The notes: generated by a model not told the origin, from the sequence alone. A DNA stretch of 64,000 bases from Mesorhizobium loti CJ3sym (GCF_000472785.1 NZ_AXAL01000006.1:272036-336035); one strand, 5' to 3'. Positions 28,690 through 37,184 are shown, counted from the stretch's first letter. Numbers and translations are program-made.

Positions 28690-28985
28690 TCGGCGCAGCA
28701 ACCCTTCTCACCATCGTGCTGATGGCCGGCGTCACCTATCTGACGCGCATCGGCGGCTATGTCGTGCTGCGCAACCGCACGCTCAGCGCACGTGCCACGG
28801 CGGTGATGGAGGCAGCGCCCGGCTGCGTGCTGATCTCGGTCATCGCGCCGGCCTTCGTGTCGCGGAACCCTGCCGACCTTCTGGCGCTGGCCATCACCTT
28901 TGTCGCCGCGACGCGGTTGTCCATGCTGCCGACCGTTTTAATCGGGGTCGCTTCGGCGGGTCTGCTCAGGCACTTCATCGGATAG
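28686..28985 (+). CDS. azlD: AzlD-family small subunit
   Basis: A 99-residue membrane protein with three to four helices: TIVLMAGVTYLTRIGGYVVL is the AzlD opening and LALAITFVAATRLSMLPTVLIG the later helix. Coupled to azlC by ATGA overlap, the standard AzlCD arrangement. Confidence 0.9.
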   Translation: MIGAATLLTIVLMAGVTYLTRIGGYVVLRNRTLSARATAVMEAAPGCVLISVIAPAFVSRNPADLLALAITFVAATRLSMLPTVLIGVASAGLLRHFIG

Positions 28986-28992
28986 AACGAAA

Positions 28993-29016
28993 AAGGCAGG
29001 CGCGGGCGCCTGCCTT
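28993..29016. terminator. Terminator between azlD and azoR
   Basis: GGCAGGCGC (28995-29003) pairs with GCGCCTGCC (29006-29014). The T run is better on the minus strand, so it mainly ends azoR, but it can serve both convergent units. Confidence 0.75.
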
Positions 29017-29037
29017 CGAGCTCAGATGGATGGTTGT

Positions 29038-29673
29038 TTACGCAGCCGCAGCAACCTGCTGGCTGGCGGCTACGACCGCGTCGACCTTGGCGGTCGCCTT
29101 GGCGAGTGCCGCGGTCACCGCATCCGGGCCCATGCCGACACCTTCGATGCGGATGACGTCGACATCGGTCATGCCGAGGAAGCCGAGCACGCCGCGCAGA
29201 TAGGGGACGGCGTGATCGAACTGAACGGCGGCGCCTTCCGAATAGATGCCGCCCGAAGCCAGCACGATATAGACCTTCTTGCCGGTGACGAGGCCCTTGG
29301 GGCCGCCTTCGCCATAGGCAAAGCTCTTGCCGGAGCGGGCGATGTGATCGACCCAGGACTTCAGCGTCGAGGAGATGTTGAAGTTGATGAAGCCGGTGGC
29401 CAGGATCACCGTGTCGGCGGCGAACAGCTCGTCGAGCACGACGTCGGAGACGCCGACCACTTCAGCCTGGCGCGGGGTGCGGGCTTCGGCAGGGGTGTAG
29501 ATGCCGGTCGCATAGTCGGCATCGATATGCGGTAGCGGGTTGGCGACGAGGTCGCGCACGACCAGCGTGTTCGAAGGATCGGCGGCAACGAGCTTTTCGG
29601 CGAATTCGGTGGCGATGCGGGTCGAGTGCGAGGCAGCGCCGCGCGGGCTCGAGGTAATGAGAAGAATGGACAT
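29038..29673 (-). CDS. azoR: FMN-dependent NADH-azoreductase
   Basis: A 211-residue flavodoxin-fold quinone/azo reductase. FMN-binding start SILLITSSPRGAASHST, then FINFNISSTLKSWVDHIARSGKSF and LASGGIYSEG, all AzoR hallmarks. It reduces quinones and azo dyes with NADH, protecting against thiol and quinone stress. ATG at 29673 follows GGAGAG. Divergent from a LysR gene that probably controls it. Confidence 0.92.
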   Translation of the reverse strand: MSILLITSSPRGAASHSTRIATEFAEKLVAADPSNTLVVRDLVANPLPHIDADYATGIYTPAEARTPRQAEVVGVSDVVLDELFAADTVILATGFINFNISSTLKSWVDHIARSGKSFAYGEGGPKGLVTGKKVYIVLASGGIYSEGAAVQFDHAVPYLRGVLGFLGMTDVDVIRIEGVGMGPDAVTAALAKATAKVDAVVAASQQVAAAA

Positions 29674-29759
29674 AGCGGGTCTCTCCAGTGGAATGAATTG
29701 TCCCACCACATATGGGGTATCGACCCATCAGATAAACTGGTATATTTTCTATACGATCC

Positions 29760-29774
29760 ATCTATAAAATAGAT
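29760..29774. promoter_or_regulatory. LysR-type palindrome ATCTAT-AAA-ATAGAT
   Basis: A perfect 15-bp palindrome 7 bases before the lysR start, in the azoR-lysR divergent region. It contains a T-N11-A core, as LysR sites do. Likely the auto-regulatory site. Confidence 0.6.
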
Positions 29775-29780
29775 ACAGTG

Positions 29781-30731
29781 ATGCAGCCTAATCCGACCCT
29801 CGACCAGCTTCAGATCTTTGTGGCCGTTGCCGAGACCGGGAGTTTCTCGGCCGCTGGCCGCAAGCTCAACCGGGCGCAATCCGTCATCAGCTATGGCATT
29901 GCCAATCTCGAGGCGCAGCTTGGCCTGAAACTGTTCGAGCGCGAAGGCACGCGCGAGCCGCAGCTGACCGAGATCGGCCGGGCGATGCTGGAGGACGCAA
30001 GGCGCATGATCGGCGTGCTGCAGCGCATGCGTTCGCGCGTCGATGGCCACCATCACGGGCTGGAGGCCGAAGTGGCTTTGTCGGTCGATTCCGCGTTGCC
30101 TTCGCCGGTGCTGGTGCGGGTGCTGAAAGCTTTCGAGGCGCAGTTTCCGACTGTGATGCTGCGACTGCATATAGGTTCCCTTGGATTGATCCCCGACCAC
30201 GTCGTCAATGGACAGGCCGATCTTGGCATTGGCGGCCTGCTGGGCGAGGTCGACATCCATCTTGTGCGCATCGGCTTTATGTCGATCGTGCTGGCCGCGG
30301 CGCCCAGCCACCCGCTGGCATTGCTGCCAAAGCCATTGGCGCTCGAGGATGTGCGCGAACACACGCAGCTTGTCGTCACCGACCAGTCCGAACGCACCAA
30401 GGGACGCGACTTCGGTGTCTTTGCCTATCGGACCTGGCGCCTCACGGATATGCGCACCAAGCACATACTCATGCGCGAGGGGCTGGGCTGGGGCGGGCTG
30501 CCGCGCTGGCTGATAGCAGACGACCTGGCGAGCGGCCGCCTGGTGGAACTCGACCTCGAACCCTTTAGCGAGGTGAAGTCGCCTATGTTTGCCATGCATC
30601 GCAACGACAGCAGCCCGAAGCCGGCGGCGGCGTGGCTGATCGAACGGTTCAAGCGCGGGCTCGGTTGCTTCAACGAGTTCGAGCCGGGCGAGGTGCCTGA
30701 GGAGGAGCCAGCCCATCGATCAGCGCCATGA
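29781..30731 (+). CDS. LysR-family transcriptional regulator
   Basis: A 316-residue LysR protein with helix-turn-helix SFSAAGRKLNRAQSVISYGIANLEAQLGLKLFER. The ATG at 29781 is chosen over a GTG at 29778. Its last 20 codons overlap the convergent tetR gene by 62 bp, with an acidic tail (EFEPGEVPEEEPAHRSAP) that is probably a late extension. Target: the divergent azoR. Confidence 0.9.
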   Translation: MQPNPTLDQLQIFVAVAETGSFSAAGRKLNRAQSVISYGIANLEAQLGLKLFEREGTREPQLTEIGRAMLEDARRMIGVLQRMRSRVDGHHHGLEAEVALSVDSALPSPVLVRVLKAFEAQFPTVMLRLHIGSLGLIPDHVVNGQADLGIGGLLGEVDIHLVRIGFMSIVLAAAPSHPLALLPKPLALEDVREHTQLVVTDQSERTKGRDFGVFAYRTWRLTDMRTKHILMREGLGWGGLPRWLIADDLASGRLVELDLEPFSEVKSPMFAMHRNDSSPKPAAAWLIERFKRGLGCFNEFEPGEVPEEEPAHRSAP

Positions 30732-31290
30732 GGACAGCTCTGTAATCGTGCGCTGACGCACCGGCCTCGATGGCCAGTGCCGCCCTGTCGAAGGCGGATG
30801 CAAGCAGCGCGGTCAGCGCTTGCGCCGGCAATCTCGTCATCCTGTTGGCCCGCATCGCGGCAACCAGGCCCTCGCGTAGCGCACGGTTGCCGTGGCGGTT
30901 GTCGATCTCATCCATGGCGGCGCGGCCAAGCACAGCCGGACCATCGAGCAACAACAGCCGCGTACGGCCGGGTGCACGCATGGCGTCGAGGTAGGCGTCG
31001 GAGCCGGCGATGAGCGCATCGCGGGCTTCAAGCGAGGGTGGCGAAGCGCGGTCGATCTCTTCCGCCACCGCCTGTGCCTCCTGCTCGACCACGGCAGCAA
31101 ACAGCGCCTGCTTGTCGGCAAAGTGGTGATAGAGCGCGCCGCGCGTGACGCCGGCGGCGGCAACGATCTCCGGCGTGCCTGTCTCGGCATAGGATTTTTC
31201 CGTGAACAGTTTTCGCGCCGCGGCGATCAGATCGGCGCGTGTCGCCTCGGTGCGGTCGCGGTTGGAGCGGCGCGCGGATTCCTGTTGCAT
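30670..31290 (-). CDS. TetR/AcrR-family repressor
   Basis: A 206-residue TetR regulator. Helix-turn-helix GTPEIVAAAGVTRGALYHHFADKQALF at about 33-58; C-terminal dimer domain after. The ATG at 31290 sits inside the divergent promoter region, directly beside the first of two operator copies. It overlaps the LysR gene tail-to-tail by 62 bp. It likely represses itself and the divergent VOC gene. Confidence 0.9.
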   Translation of the reverse strand: MQQESARRSNRDRTEATRADLIAAARKLFTEKSYAETGTPEIVAAAGVTRGALYHHFADKQALFAAVVEQEAQAVAEEIDRASPPSLEARDALIAGSDAYLDAMRAPGRTRLLLLDGPAVLGRAAMDEIDNRHGNRALREGLVAAMRANRMTRLPAQALTALLASAFDRAALAIEAGASAHDYRAVLMALIDGLAPPQAPRPARTR

Positions 31291-31340
31291 ACATGCAGCC
31301 TGTATGTTAATTCGATCTACATGCAGACTGTATGTTAATT
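31291..31340. promoter_or_regulatory. Twin TetR operators
   Basis: ACATGCAG-N-CTGTATGT occurs at 31291-31307 and 31319-31335, 28 bp apart, each followed by TAATT. Both are near-perfect palindromes; only the central base differs between copies. They abut the tetR start codon and precede the VOC gene. Confidence 0.85.
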
Positions 31341-31356
31341 GACGGGAGAAGGAAAG

Positions 31357-31782
31357 ATGAAGACCACGAGCTATTACCCGGTGCTGATGACCGGCGACGT
31401 TGCCGGTACGGCGGCTTTCTACGTCAAGCATTTCGGTTTCCAGCCGCTGTTTGAAAGCGACTGGTACGTGCATCTGCAATCGGTCGACAACAAACGCGTC
31501 AATCTCGGCATCGTCCAGGGCGACCACGAAACAATCCCGGAAGAGGGGCGGGGGCGCACGTCGGGCCTGCTTATCAATTTCGAGGTCCGCGATCCCGACG
31601 CGGTCTATGAGCGGATCCTTGCCGCCGGCCTGCCAATCCTGCGGACGCTGCGCGACGAGCCGTTTGGGCAGCGCCATTTCATCACCAAAGACCCCAACGG
31701 CGTGCTGATCGATGTGATCAAGCCGATCCCGCCGAGCGAGGAATTTTTGGCGCAGTATGCTGAGGGCGCGGCTGGGGCATGA
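31357..31782 (+). CDS. VOC-superfamily (glyoxalase/bleomycin-resistance) protein
   Basis: A 141-residue protein with two beta-alpha-beta modules: [27 protein letters not shown] and then [40 protein letters not shown]. The metal Glu/His set is only partly obvious. GGGAGAAGG precedes the ATG at 31357. Under the TetR regulator, so a detoxification or antibiotic-binding role is plausible. Confidence 0.85.
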   Translation: MKTTSYYPVLMTGDVAGTAAFYVKHFGFQPLFESDWYVHLQSVDNKRVNLGIVQGDHETIPEEGRGRTSGLLINFEVRDPDAVYERILAAGLPILRTLRDEPFGQRHFITKDPNGVLIDVIKPIPPSEEFLAQYAEGAAGA

Positions 31783-31791
31783 GTGGCAGCC

Positions 31792-32742
31792 TCAGCTGGC
31801 CCTTGCCGCCGGCGTTACCGTCACCTGGCTGACGCCGGTGCGGCGCACGACGGTGCACAGTGTCTCGCGGCCGATGCGTTCGGCGTCGAGCATACGCACC
31901 AGGTCGTCGACGCCGGTGACCGGACGGCCGTCTATTGCCGCGATGATGTCGCCTTCCTTCAGGCCTGCTTTGGCCGCCGGGCCGTCCTTCTCGACACTGC
32001 GCAGCCGCACGGCGGTGCTGGTCGACACCTGTGACAACAAGGCCGCGCGGCGCGGCAGGTTGGTGGTGTCGGCGGATATGCCGATGAAGGCACGGCGCAC
32101 GCGGCCGAAGCGGATGATCTCCGAAATGACGAAATTGGCGGTGTTGGAAGCGACCGCGAAGGCGATGCCTTGGGCGCCGTGGATCATGGCGGTGTTGACG
32201 CCGATGACCTCGCCGGCTGACGAAACCAGCGGGCCGCCGGAATTGCCGGGGTTGAGCGCTGCGTCGGTCTGGATGACGTCGTCGATCAGCCGGCCGGTCG
32301 AGGCGCGCATGGAACGGCCGAGTGCGGAGACGACGCCCGAGGTGACGGTCCATTCGAAGCCGAGTGGATTGCCGATGGCAATCGCGATTTGGCCGCGCCG
32401 CAGCCGCTTGGAATCGCCGAGTGGCGCCACATCGGCAAAGCTGCCGTCGGCGCGGACCAGGGCGATGTCGGTGTCGGGATCGCGGCCCAGCACGCGGCCC
32501 TCGCTGGAGGCTCCATCCGGCATCGAGACGCGCACCGTCTTGGCGTCGCCCACCACATGGAAATTCGTGACGACCAGTCCGTCCGGCGCAATGACGAAGC
32601 CGGAGCCATGGCCGCCCTGGCCGACAATACGCTCGATGCGGCAGACGGCCGGGCCTATGCGGTCGACCGCATCGGCCACCGTCGTCGAATAGGCGTCGAG
32701 CAATGTATCGTCGGGTTCAAATTTGGCAGCGGCGAGGGCCAT
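31792..32742 (-). CDS. HtrA/DegP-type serine protease with one PDZ domain
   Basis: A 316-residue S1C protease. The triad is intact: H62 (VTNFHVVG), D92 (DPDTDIALV) and S168 (NPGNSGGPL). A PDZ domain covers about 225-310 (KDGPAAKAGLKEGDIIAAIDG). There is no signal peptide or anchor, so unlike DegP it seems cytosolic. It is divergent from a close paralogue that has lost all three catalytic residues. Quality control or signalling role is inferred. Confidence 0.88.
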   Translation of the reverse strand: MALAAAKFEPDDTLLDAYSTTVADAVDRIGPAVCRIERIVGQGGHGSGFVIAPDGLVVTNFHVVGDAKTVRVSMPDGASSEGRVLGRDPDTDIALVRADGSFADVAPLGDSKRLRRGQIAIAIGNPLGFEWTVTSGVVSALGRSMRASTGRLIDDVIQTDAALNPGNSGGPLVSSAGEVIGVNTAMIHGAQGIAFAVASNTANFVISEIIRFGRVRRAFIGISADTTNLPRRAALLSQVSTSTAVRLRSVEKDGPAAKAGLKEGDIIAAIDGRPVTGVDDLVRMLDAERIGRETLCTVVRRTGVSQVTVTPAARAS

Positions 32743-32785
32743 GGTCGGGCTCCGTGTTTTCAGGCTTGATCGTGAGTTTTTTCCT

Positions 32786-32834
32786 GTGCGTGTCGTTATC
32801 CCAAAACCGCCAAGCACTTTTGGGCGACACGCAC
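32786..32834. repeat. 49-bp REP-like palindromic unit, copy 2
   Basis: Same design as the unit at 1381-1429 but inverted: arms GTGCGTGTCG (32786-32795) and CGACACGCAC (32825-32834), inner CCCAAAA and TTTTGGG. It lies between the two HtrA paralogues and may act as a transcription boundary. Confidence 0.75.
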
Positions 32835-32968
32835 TATATGTGCGGAGCGGCCGGAACCGCCGCGACCTGACCAGATGGCCAGTCAAACCAGCAACTAGCC
32901 GTCAGGCGAGTACCTGCGGACGCACTGCCGAGCGATATCTGGGGCATGAGAAAACCCAGGAGATATTC

Positions 32969-33841
32969 ATGAGCGACTTCAATCTGAATGCATTTTCGCA
33001 GGCCATCGCTGATCTCGCGGCACAAGCGGCGCCGGCAACGGCTGGTTTCGCCACCCATCACCATCGCACGGCGAGCGCCTTTCACTGGCGCGACGGCTAT
33101 TTCGTCACCGCCGAGGAAGCTGTCGAGGCCGGTGAGGAAATCGAGCTGACGCTGGCTTCGGGCGAGACCGTGAAGGCCGAGCTGGTCGGCCGCGATCCTT
33201 CGACGGGCGTTGCCCTTCTGAAGCCCGCGGATGCTGCCACTGCGCCTGTCCTTGCCAAGGCCGATGCCGTTCGGCCGGGCAACATCGCCATCGCCATCGG
33301 CAGCAGCCAGGGTTCTTCGCTTGCCGTATCGGGTTCGGTGGGCGAAGTCGGCCCGGCCTGGCGCTCGATGCGCGGCGGCACCATCGACCGGCGCATCAAT
33401 CTGGCCGTTGGCGCCGGCGGCCGCTTCGAGGGTGGCCCGGTGCTCGACGCCAAGGGCGCGCTGATCGGCATGCTTCTATTCGGGCCGCGCGGCCGGGCGC
33501 TGGTCATGCCCTATGAGACGATCGAGCGGGCGGTAGCGACGCTGCGCGAAAAAGGCCATGTCGCGCGCGGCTATCTCGGCGCCGGCCTGCATCCGGTGCG
33601 TGACCGCGATGCGCATGGCGCGATGGTGATGAGCCTCGACGACAACGGTCCGGCCAAGGCTGCCGGCCTGTCGCTGGGCGATATCATCGTGGCGTGGAAC
33701 GGCGAAGCGGTGCATGGTCCGCGCGACCTGATCCGCAGGCTCGGACCGGATAGCGCTGGTGTTTCGGTGACGCTTGGCGTGGTGCGCGGCGGCGAACAGC
33801 GTGAGGTCGCGCTGACCGTTGGCGAAAAGCCGCTGAGCTGA
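32969..33841 (+). CDS. Catalytically dead HtrA-like pseudoprotease with PDZ domain
   Basis: A 290-residue paralogue of the active protease on the other strand. The fold is kept (GRDPSTGVALL aligns with GRDPDTDIALV, IAIAIGSSQG with IAIAIGNPLG, FEGGPVLD with NSGGPLVS), but the triad is gone: His becomes E50, Asp G80 and Ser E154. The PDZ domain (about 200-285, DNGPAKAAGLSLGDIIVAWNG) is intact, so it probably binds peptides or regulates the active form. AGGAGA precedes the ATG. A LuxR-type gene follows after 8 bases. Confidence 0.82.
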   Translation: MSDFNLNAFSQAIADLAAQAAPATAGFATHHHRTASAFHWRDGYFVTAEEAVEAGEEIELTLASGETVKAELVGRDPSTGVALLKPADAATAPVLAKADAVRPGNIAIAIGSSQGSSLAVSGSVGEVGPAWRSMRGGTIDRRINLAVGAGGRFEGGPVLDAKGALIGMLLFGPRGRALVMPYETIERAVATLREKGHVARGYLGAGLHPVRDRDAHGAMVMSLDDNGPAKAAGLSLGDIIVAWNGEAVHGPRDLIRRLGPDSAGVSVTLGVVRGGEQREVALTVGEKPLS

Positions 33842-33849
33842 GAGGGCTG

Positions 33850-34569
33850 ATGGAAAGCGACACGCTGACAAGACCTGACGCGGCTGGGCCCGATAGGATC
33901 GGCCCGGACGTGGCGGGCGGCGAACGCCCCCTCGTGGTGCTGATCGCGCTGCGCGATGCCGCGCGCGCCGAGCACTTGTCAGCTTTGCTTGCCATGGTGG
34001 ACAATCTGCTGCCGGTCGTGGCCGGCGGCGGGGTCGCCGATGTCGCCGTCATCGATGATACCGTTGCCAACAGCGCGGCCTGGGTCGATCGGGTGAGGGC
34101 TGGCCATATCCCGCCTCCACAGGTGCTGCTGTCCGCGCGCGCTATCCGGCCGGAAGGCCAGGTGTTTGCGGTGCTGCCGTTGAGCGCAGATGCCACCCTG
34201 ATAGCGGCCGCTGTCAGGTTGGCGGCCGCCGGCTACCGGGTGTCCGGCGACGGGCGTTCGACTCCAGGTCGCCATGACGATTTCGATGGCGGTGATGCAG
34301 TCAGTGGTGGGGCTGGAAGCCATAGTGGATTGTTCGGCGAGGAACCGCTCGACGATGGCGCCGCCCCTCGGCCAGCTCTGTCGCCACGCGAGGCGGAAGT
34401 GCTGGCGCTGCTGGCCGAAGGCGCGCCCAACAAGGTGATCGCACGGCGGCTCAACATTTCCGTGCATACGGCGAAATTCCACGTCGCCGCGATCTTGATC
34501 AAGCTGGGGGCCGCCAACCGTACGGACGCCATTGCGATTGCGATGCGGCAGGGGCTGGTGCTGGTCTGA
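33850..34569 (+). CDS. LuxR-type DNA-binding protein with degenerate receiver-like N-terminus
   Basis: A 239-residue protein. The C-terminal LuxR helix-turn-helix is clear: LSPREAEVLALLAEGAPNKVIARRLNISVHTAKFHVAAILIKLGAANRTDAI. The N-terminal 120 residues look like a receiver fold (VVLIALRDAARAEHLSALL, VAVIDD, VLLSARA) without a normal phosphorylation set. Eight bases after the pseudoprotease gene, so the two are one transcript; peptide sensing by the PDZ protein could feed this regulator. Confidence 0.75.
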   Translation: MESDTLTRPDAAGPDRIGPDVAGGERPLVVLIALRDAARAEHLSALLAMVDNLLPVVAGGGVADVAVIDDTVANSAAWVDRVRAGHIPPPQVLLSARAIRPEGQVFAVLPLSADATLIAAAVRLAAAGYRVSGDGRSTPGRHDDFDGGDAVSGGAGSHSGLFGEEPLDDGAAPRPALSPREAEVLALLAEGAPNKVIARRLNISVHTAKFHVAAILIKLGAANRTDAIAIAMRQGLVLV

Positions 34570-34575
34570 TATTGC

Positions 34576-34965
34576 TCAGACCGCCGCTTCGATATCGGTA
34601 AGCCGGAAATCATCGCCCTTGAACAGCAGCGGCATGGCTTCGAGCCGCGCCGTGGCGTAAGCGATGCAGTCACCGAAGTTTAACGCTGCCGGATGCCGGC
34701 CCTTGCCGTAACGCAGGAAGGCTTGGCGGGCGACAACTGCGTGGTCAGCCGTGAATGGGATTGTCTCGATCGAGGCGGTGTACAGAAAACGGTCGAGGCG
34801 ATCCAGGATGTCATCTTGCCGGCCGCCCGCGAGCACCATCGTCGTCTCAAGAAAGGTTGGCGCTGCCAGCAGCCGTTTCCTGGCTTGCGTGATCGCGAGC
34901 ACGAAGCGTTCATAGCCTGGCTCGAGACGCAAAATGGCGACCAAGACCGAGGAATCTATGATCAT
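34576..34965 (-). CDS. vapC: VapC-type PIN-domain toxin
   Basis: A 129-residue PIN-domain ribonuclease. The acidic residues D4 (MIIDSS), E40 (TFLETTM) and D99 (NFGDCIAYA) are all present, so it should be active. VapC toxins cleave tRNA or rRNA to stop translation. Its ATG overlaps the vapB stop by four bases. Confidence 0.92.
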   Translation of the reverse strand: MIIDSSVLVAILRLEPGYERFVLAITQARKRLLAAPTFLETTMVLAGGRQDDILDRLDRFLYTASIETIPFTADHAVVARQAFLRYGKGRHPAALNFGDCIAYATARLEAMPLLFKGDDFRLTDIEAAV

Positions 34966-35228
34966 TTCGTCGGGATTCCAAACTCATCGTAACCGAGGAT
35001 TTCGTCTTCGGTCATCGCATTTTCCCGTTCGGGGATTTTTCCGGCACTATCGGCGATTGCCATCAACCGCTGAAACAGATCTGTGGCTTCGTCGCGCGGC
35101 ACCAGCCGCTCGCGCGCAACTTCCCGCACGAGGCTTTGGCGGATCGCCTCCGTCACGGACACGCGGCGGCGCCGGGCGAGTTCTCGCGCCAGTTCCTCAA
35201 CTTCCGTGTTCTTGATCGAGAGTGCCAT
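34962..35228 (-). CDS. vapB: VapB-type antitoxin
   Basis: An 88-residue antitoxin with an N-terminal ribbon-helix-helix/PSK-type DNA-binding part (MALSIKNTEVEELARELARRRRVSVTEAIRQSLVREV) and an acidic C-terminal tail that would neutralise VapC. First gene of the pair. The inverted repeat just upstream is the probable autoregulatory site. Confidence 0.9.
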   Translation of the reverse strand: MALSIKNTEVEELARELARRRRVSVTEAIRQSLVREVARERLVPRDEATDLFQRLMAIADSAGKIPERENAMTEDEILGYDEFGIPTK

Positions 35229-35231
35229 TCT

Positions 35232-35257
35232 ATATTCTACCTGTCTGTATAGAATAT
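35232..35257. promoter_or_regulatory. VapB operator
   Basis: ATATTCTA (35232-35239) and TAGAATAT (35250-35257) are perfect inverted arms with 10 bases between, starting 4 bases from the vapB start codon and overlapping a TATA-like -10. Typical toxin-antitoxin auto-repression layout. Confidence 0.8.
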
Positions 35258-35406
35258 ATATCTGACGGCCGTTTAAGCCAACAGATTTCGGGCACCCGTC
35301 CGGCCAGCCTCCCCAGCGTCACCATGGCTTCCCGGCGCAGGCTCTTGTATCCGGCAGCGGCGCGGGCAAGGATCGCGCAAACGATCACAATTCACGTGGA
35401 GGAAAA

Positions 35407-36273
35407 ATGTCGCTCAAGGGAAAGACGCTGTTCATCTCCGGCGGGTCGCGCGGCATCGGACTGGCGATCGCGCTGCGCGCGGCTCGCGACGGTGCCAATG
35501 TGACGATCGCCGCCAAGACCGCTGAGCCGCATCCGAAGCTGCCGGGCACGATCTACACGGCGGCCGAGGAGATCGAGCAGGCGGGCGGCAAGGCCTTGCC
35601 GATGCTGTGCGATATCCGCGAGGAGGCGCAGGTCGCCGAGGCTGTTGCCAAGACCATTGAAAAATTCGGCGGCATCGACATTTGCGTCAACAATGCCAGC
35701 GCCATCCAGCTCACCGGCACGCTGGAGACCGACATGAAGCGCTACGATTTGATGCATCAGATCAACACGCGCGGCACCTTCCTGGTGTCCAAAATGTGCA
35801 TTCCGTACCTGAAGTTGGCTCAAAATCCTCACATCCTGAATCTGGCGCCGCCGCTCGACATGAAGGCCAAGTGGTTCAAGAACCATGTCGCCTACACGAT
35901 GGCCAAATTCGGCATGTCGATGTGCATGCTGGGCATGAGCGCGGAGTTTGCCAAAGACGGCATCGCGGTCAATTCGCTGTGGCCGATCTCGACCATCGAT
36001 ACGGCCGCGGTGCGCAATCTGCTGGGCGGCGCAACGGTTGTGGCGATGAGCCGGTCACCCGACATCATGGCCGACGCCGCGCATGCCATCTTCATGCGGC
36101 CGTCGCGCGAGGCATCGGGCAATTTCTACATCGACGAGGAGGTGCTGCGCGCCGAGGGCGTCAGCGACTTTTCGGTCTATTCACCAGGCGCGACCGGGCC
36201 GCTGGCCGGCGACTTTTTCGTGCCCGACGAGGTGTTTGCGCGGTCGGACAGCAAGATCAAGAATATCTACTGA
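35407..36273 (+). CDS. HSDL2-like short-chain dehydrogenase/reductase, catalytic Ser replaced
   Basis: A 288-residue SDR. Cofactor motif SGGSRGIG at 11-18, CVNNAS at 93-98, catalytic Y163 and K167 in AYTMAK. The position that normally carries the catalytic serine (ILNLSPP in HSDL2 relatives) is A147 in ILNLAPP. This may slow or change the reaction. HSDL2 relatives act on fatty acyl or sterol-like compounds; the substrate here is unknown. GGAGG precedes the ATG. Confidence 0.85.
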   Translation: MSLKGKTLFISGGSRGIGLAIALRAARDGANVTIAAKTAEPHPKLPGTIYTAAEEIEQAGGKALPMLCDIREEAQVAEAVAKTIEKFGGIDICVNNASAIQLTGTLETDMKRYDLMHQINTRGTFLVSKMCIPYLKLAQNPHILNLAPPLDMKAKWFKNHVAYTMAKFGMSMCMLGMSAEFAKDGIAVNSLWPISTIDTAAVRNLLGGATVVAMSRSPDIMADAAHAIFMRPSREASGNFYIDEEVLRAEGVSDFSVYSPGATGPLAGDFFVPDEVFARSDSKIKNIY

Positions 36274-36292
36274 CGGGAAGGCGATAGCTGCC

Positions 36293-36806
36293 TCACACCT
36301 CGTCCTTCTTGCCTTTGCTCAGGCCCATCAGCCGGTCGATATAGGCCAGCATCAGCGCCGAGACGACGAAGGCGAGATGGATGATGGTCAACCACATGTT
36401 CGTCGGTGTAGGTGGACGAGTTCAGGAACACCTGCAAGAGGTGGATGGACGAGATGGCGACGATGGTCGAGGCGACCTTGACCTTGAGTGAACCGACATC
36501 GATCGTGCCCAGCCAATGCACGCCAGCGCCATCTTCGTCGTCGAACCGGCTGACGAAGTTCTCATAGCCCGAGATGATGACCATCACCACCAGTGAAGCG
36601 ACCAAGGCCGCGTCGATCAGGCCGAGCATCTTCAGGATGGTGTCGGTGTCGCCGAGCGTGAACGCCACGGTGACGAACTCGTAGAGCTTCTTGCCGAACG
36701 ACAGCGCATAGACCGCCAATGCCAGGGCCAAGCCGATATAGAAGACGACCAGCAGCCAGCGCGAGGCGAGGATGATCGATTCGATGGCGAGTTCGAGACG
36801 CTTCAT
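36293..36806 (-). pseudogene. UPF0114/YqhA-family membrane protein, frameshifted near its end
   Basis: The first 137 codons encode a YqhA-family inner-membrane protein (RLELAIESIILASRWLLVVFY, then YENFVSRFDDEDG and SSIHLLQVFL). Near 36398 the frame shifts by one base: the expected last helix MWLTIIHLAFVVSALMLAYI and the tail DRLMGLSKGKKDEV are encoded in the next frame, ending at 36293. Read without the shift, the protein ends in an unrelated basic tail at 36267 that runs into the SDR gene. Either a real mutation or a sequencing error. Confidence 0.8.
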
Positions 36807-36991
36807 GGCTGGATCCGCTTGGTTCTCTTGTCGGTGTCGGGCCGTATTTCGGCCAGCTTACCGCGGTTTGCAAGACAAATTGATGGACAGGTTCGCCGTC
36901 CCAAGGCGACGCCGAACAGCTATATCTCGGTGTTTTTGACGCAATTCCCGCGAAAAAAAGATTTCACACTTTTCCTGGAACTGCCCTGAGC

Positions 36992-37020
36992 AAAAAACCC
37001 CGCCGGGAGGGCCGGCGGGG
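36992..37020 (-). terminator. Intrinsic terminator, minus strand
   Basis: CCCCGCCGG (36998-37006) pairs with CCGGCGGGG (37012-37020). On the minus strand the stem is followed by six T residues, as expected for a terminator of the OmpA-like gene transcript. Confidence 0.8.
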
Positions 37021-37160
37021 CTCAATGCATCCCGCTGGAGTCGGGACGGGGCAGGGAACGCCCAGACAAGAATCTGGGGTGTGTGAGCCCGTGATTCAAT
37101 GAGCCGGCTCTAATGCCCGTACAATTCTTGTTGACCCAGCGCATGCTGTCGGCCGTTCTT

Positions 37161-37184
37161 CCCATCCCGGTTGACCGGGATGGG
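37161..37184. other. Hairpin after the OmpA-like gene
   Basis: CCCATCCCGG (37161-37170) and CCGGGATGGG (37175-37184) with loop TTGA, 54 bases past the stop codon. There is no T run on the minus strand, so it is probably a 3' stabilising element. Confidence 0.5.

Noticed and set aside
37161..37184. Riboswitch or small RNA near the hairpin
   Set aside because: Only a simple stem-loop; no conserved multi-stem pattern recognised.
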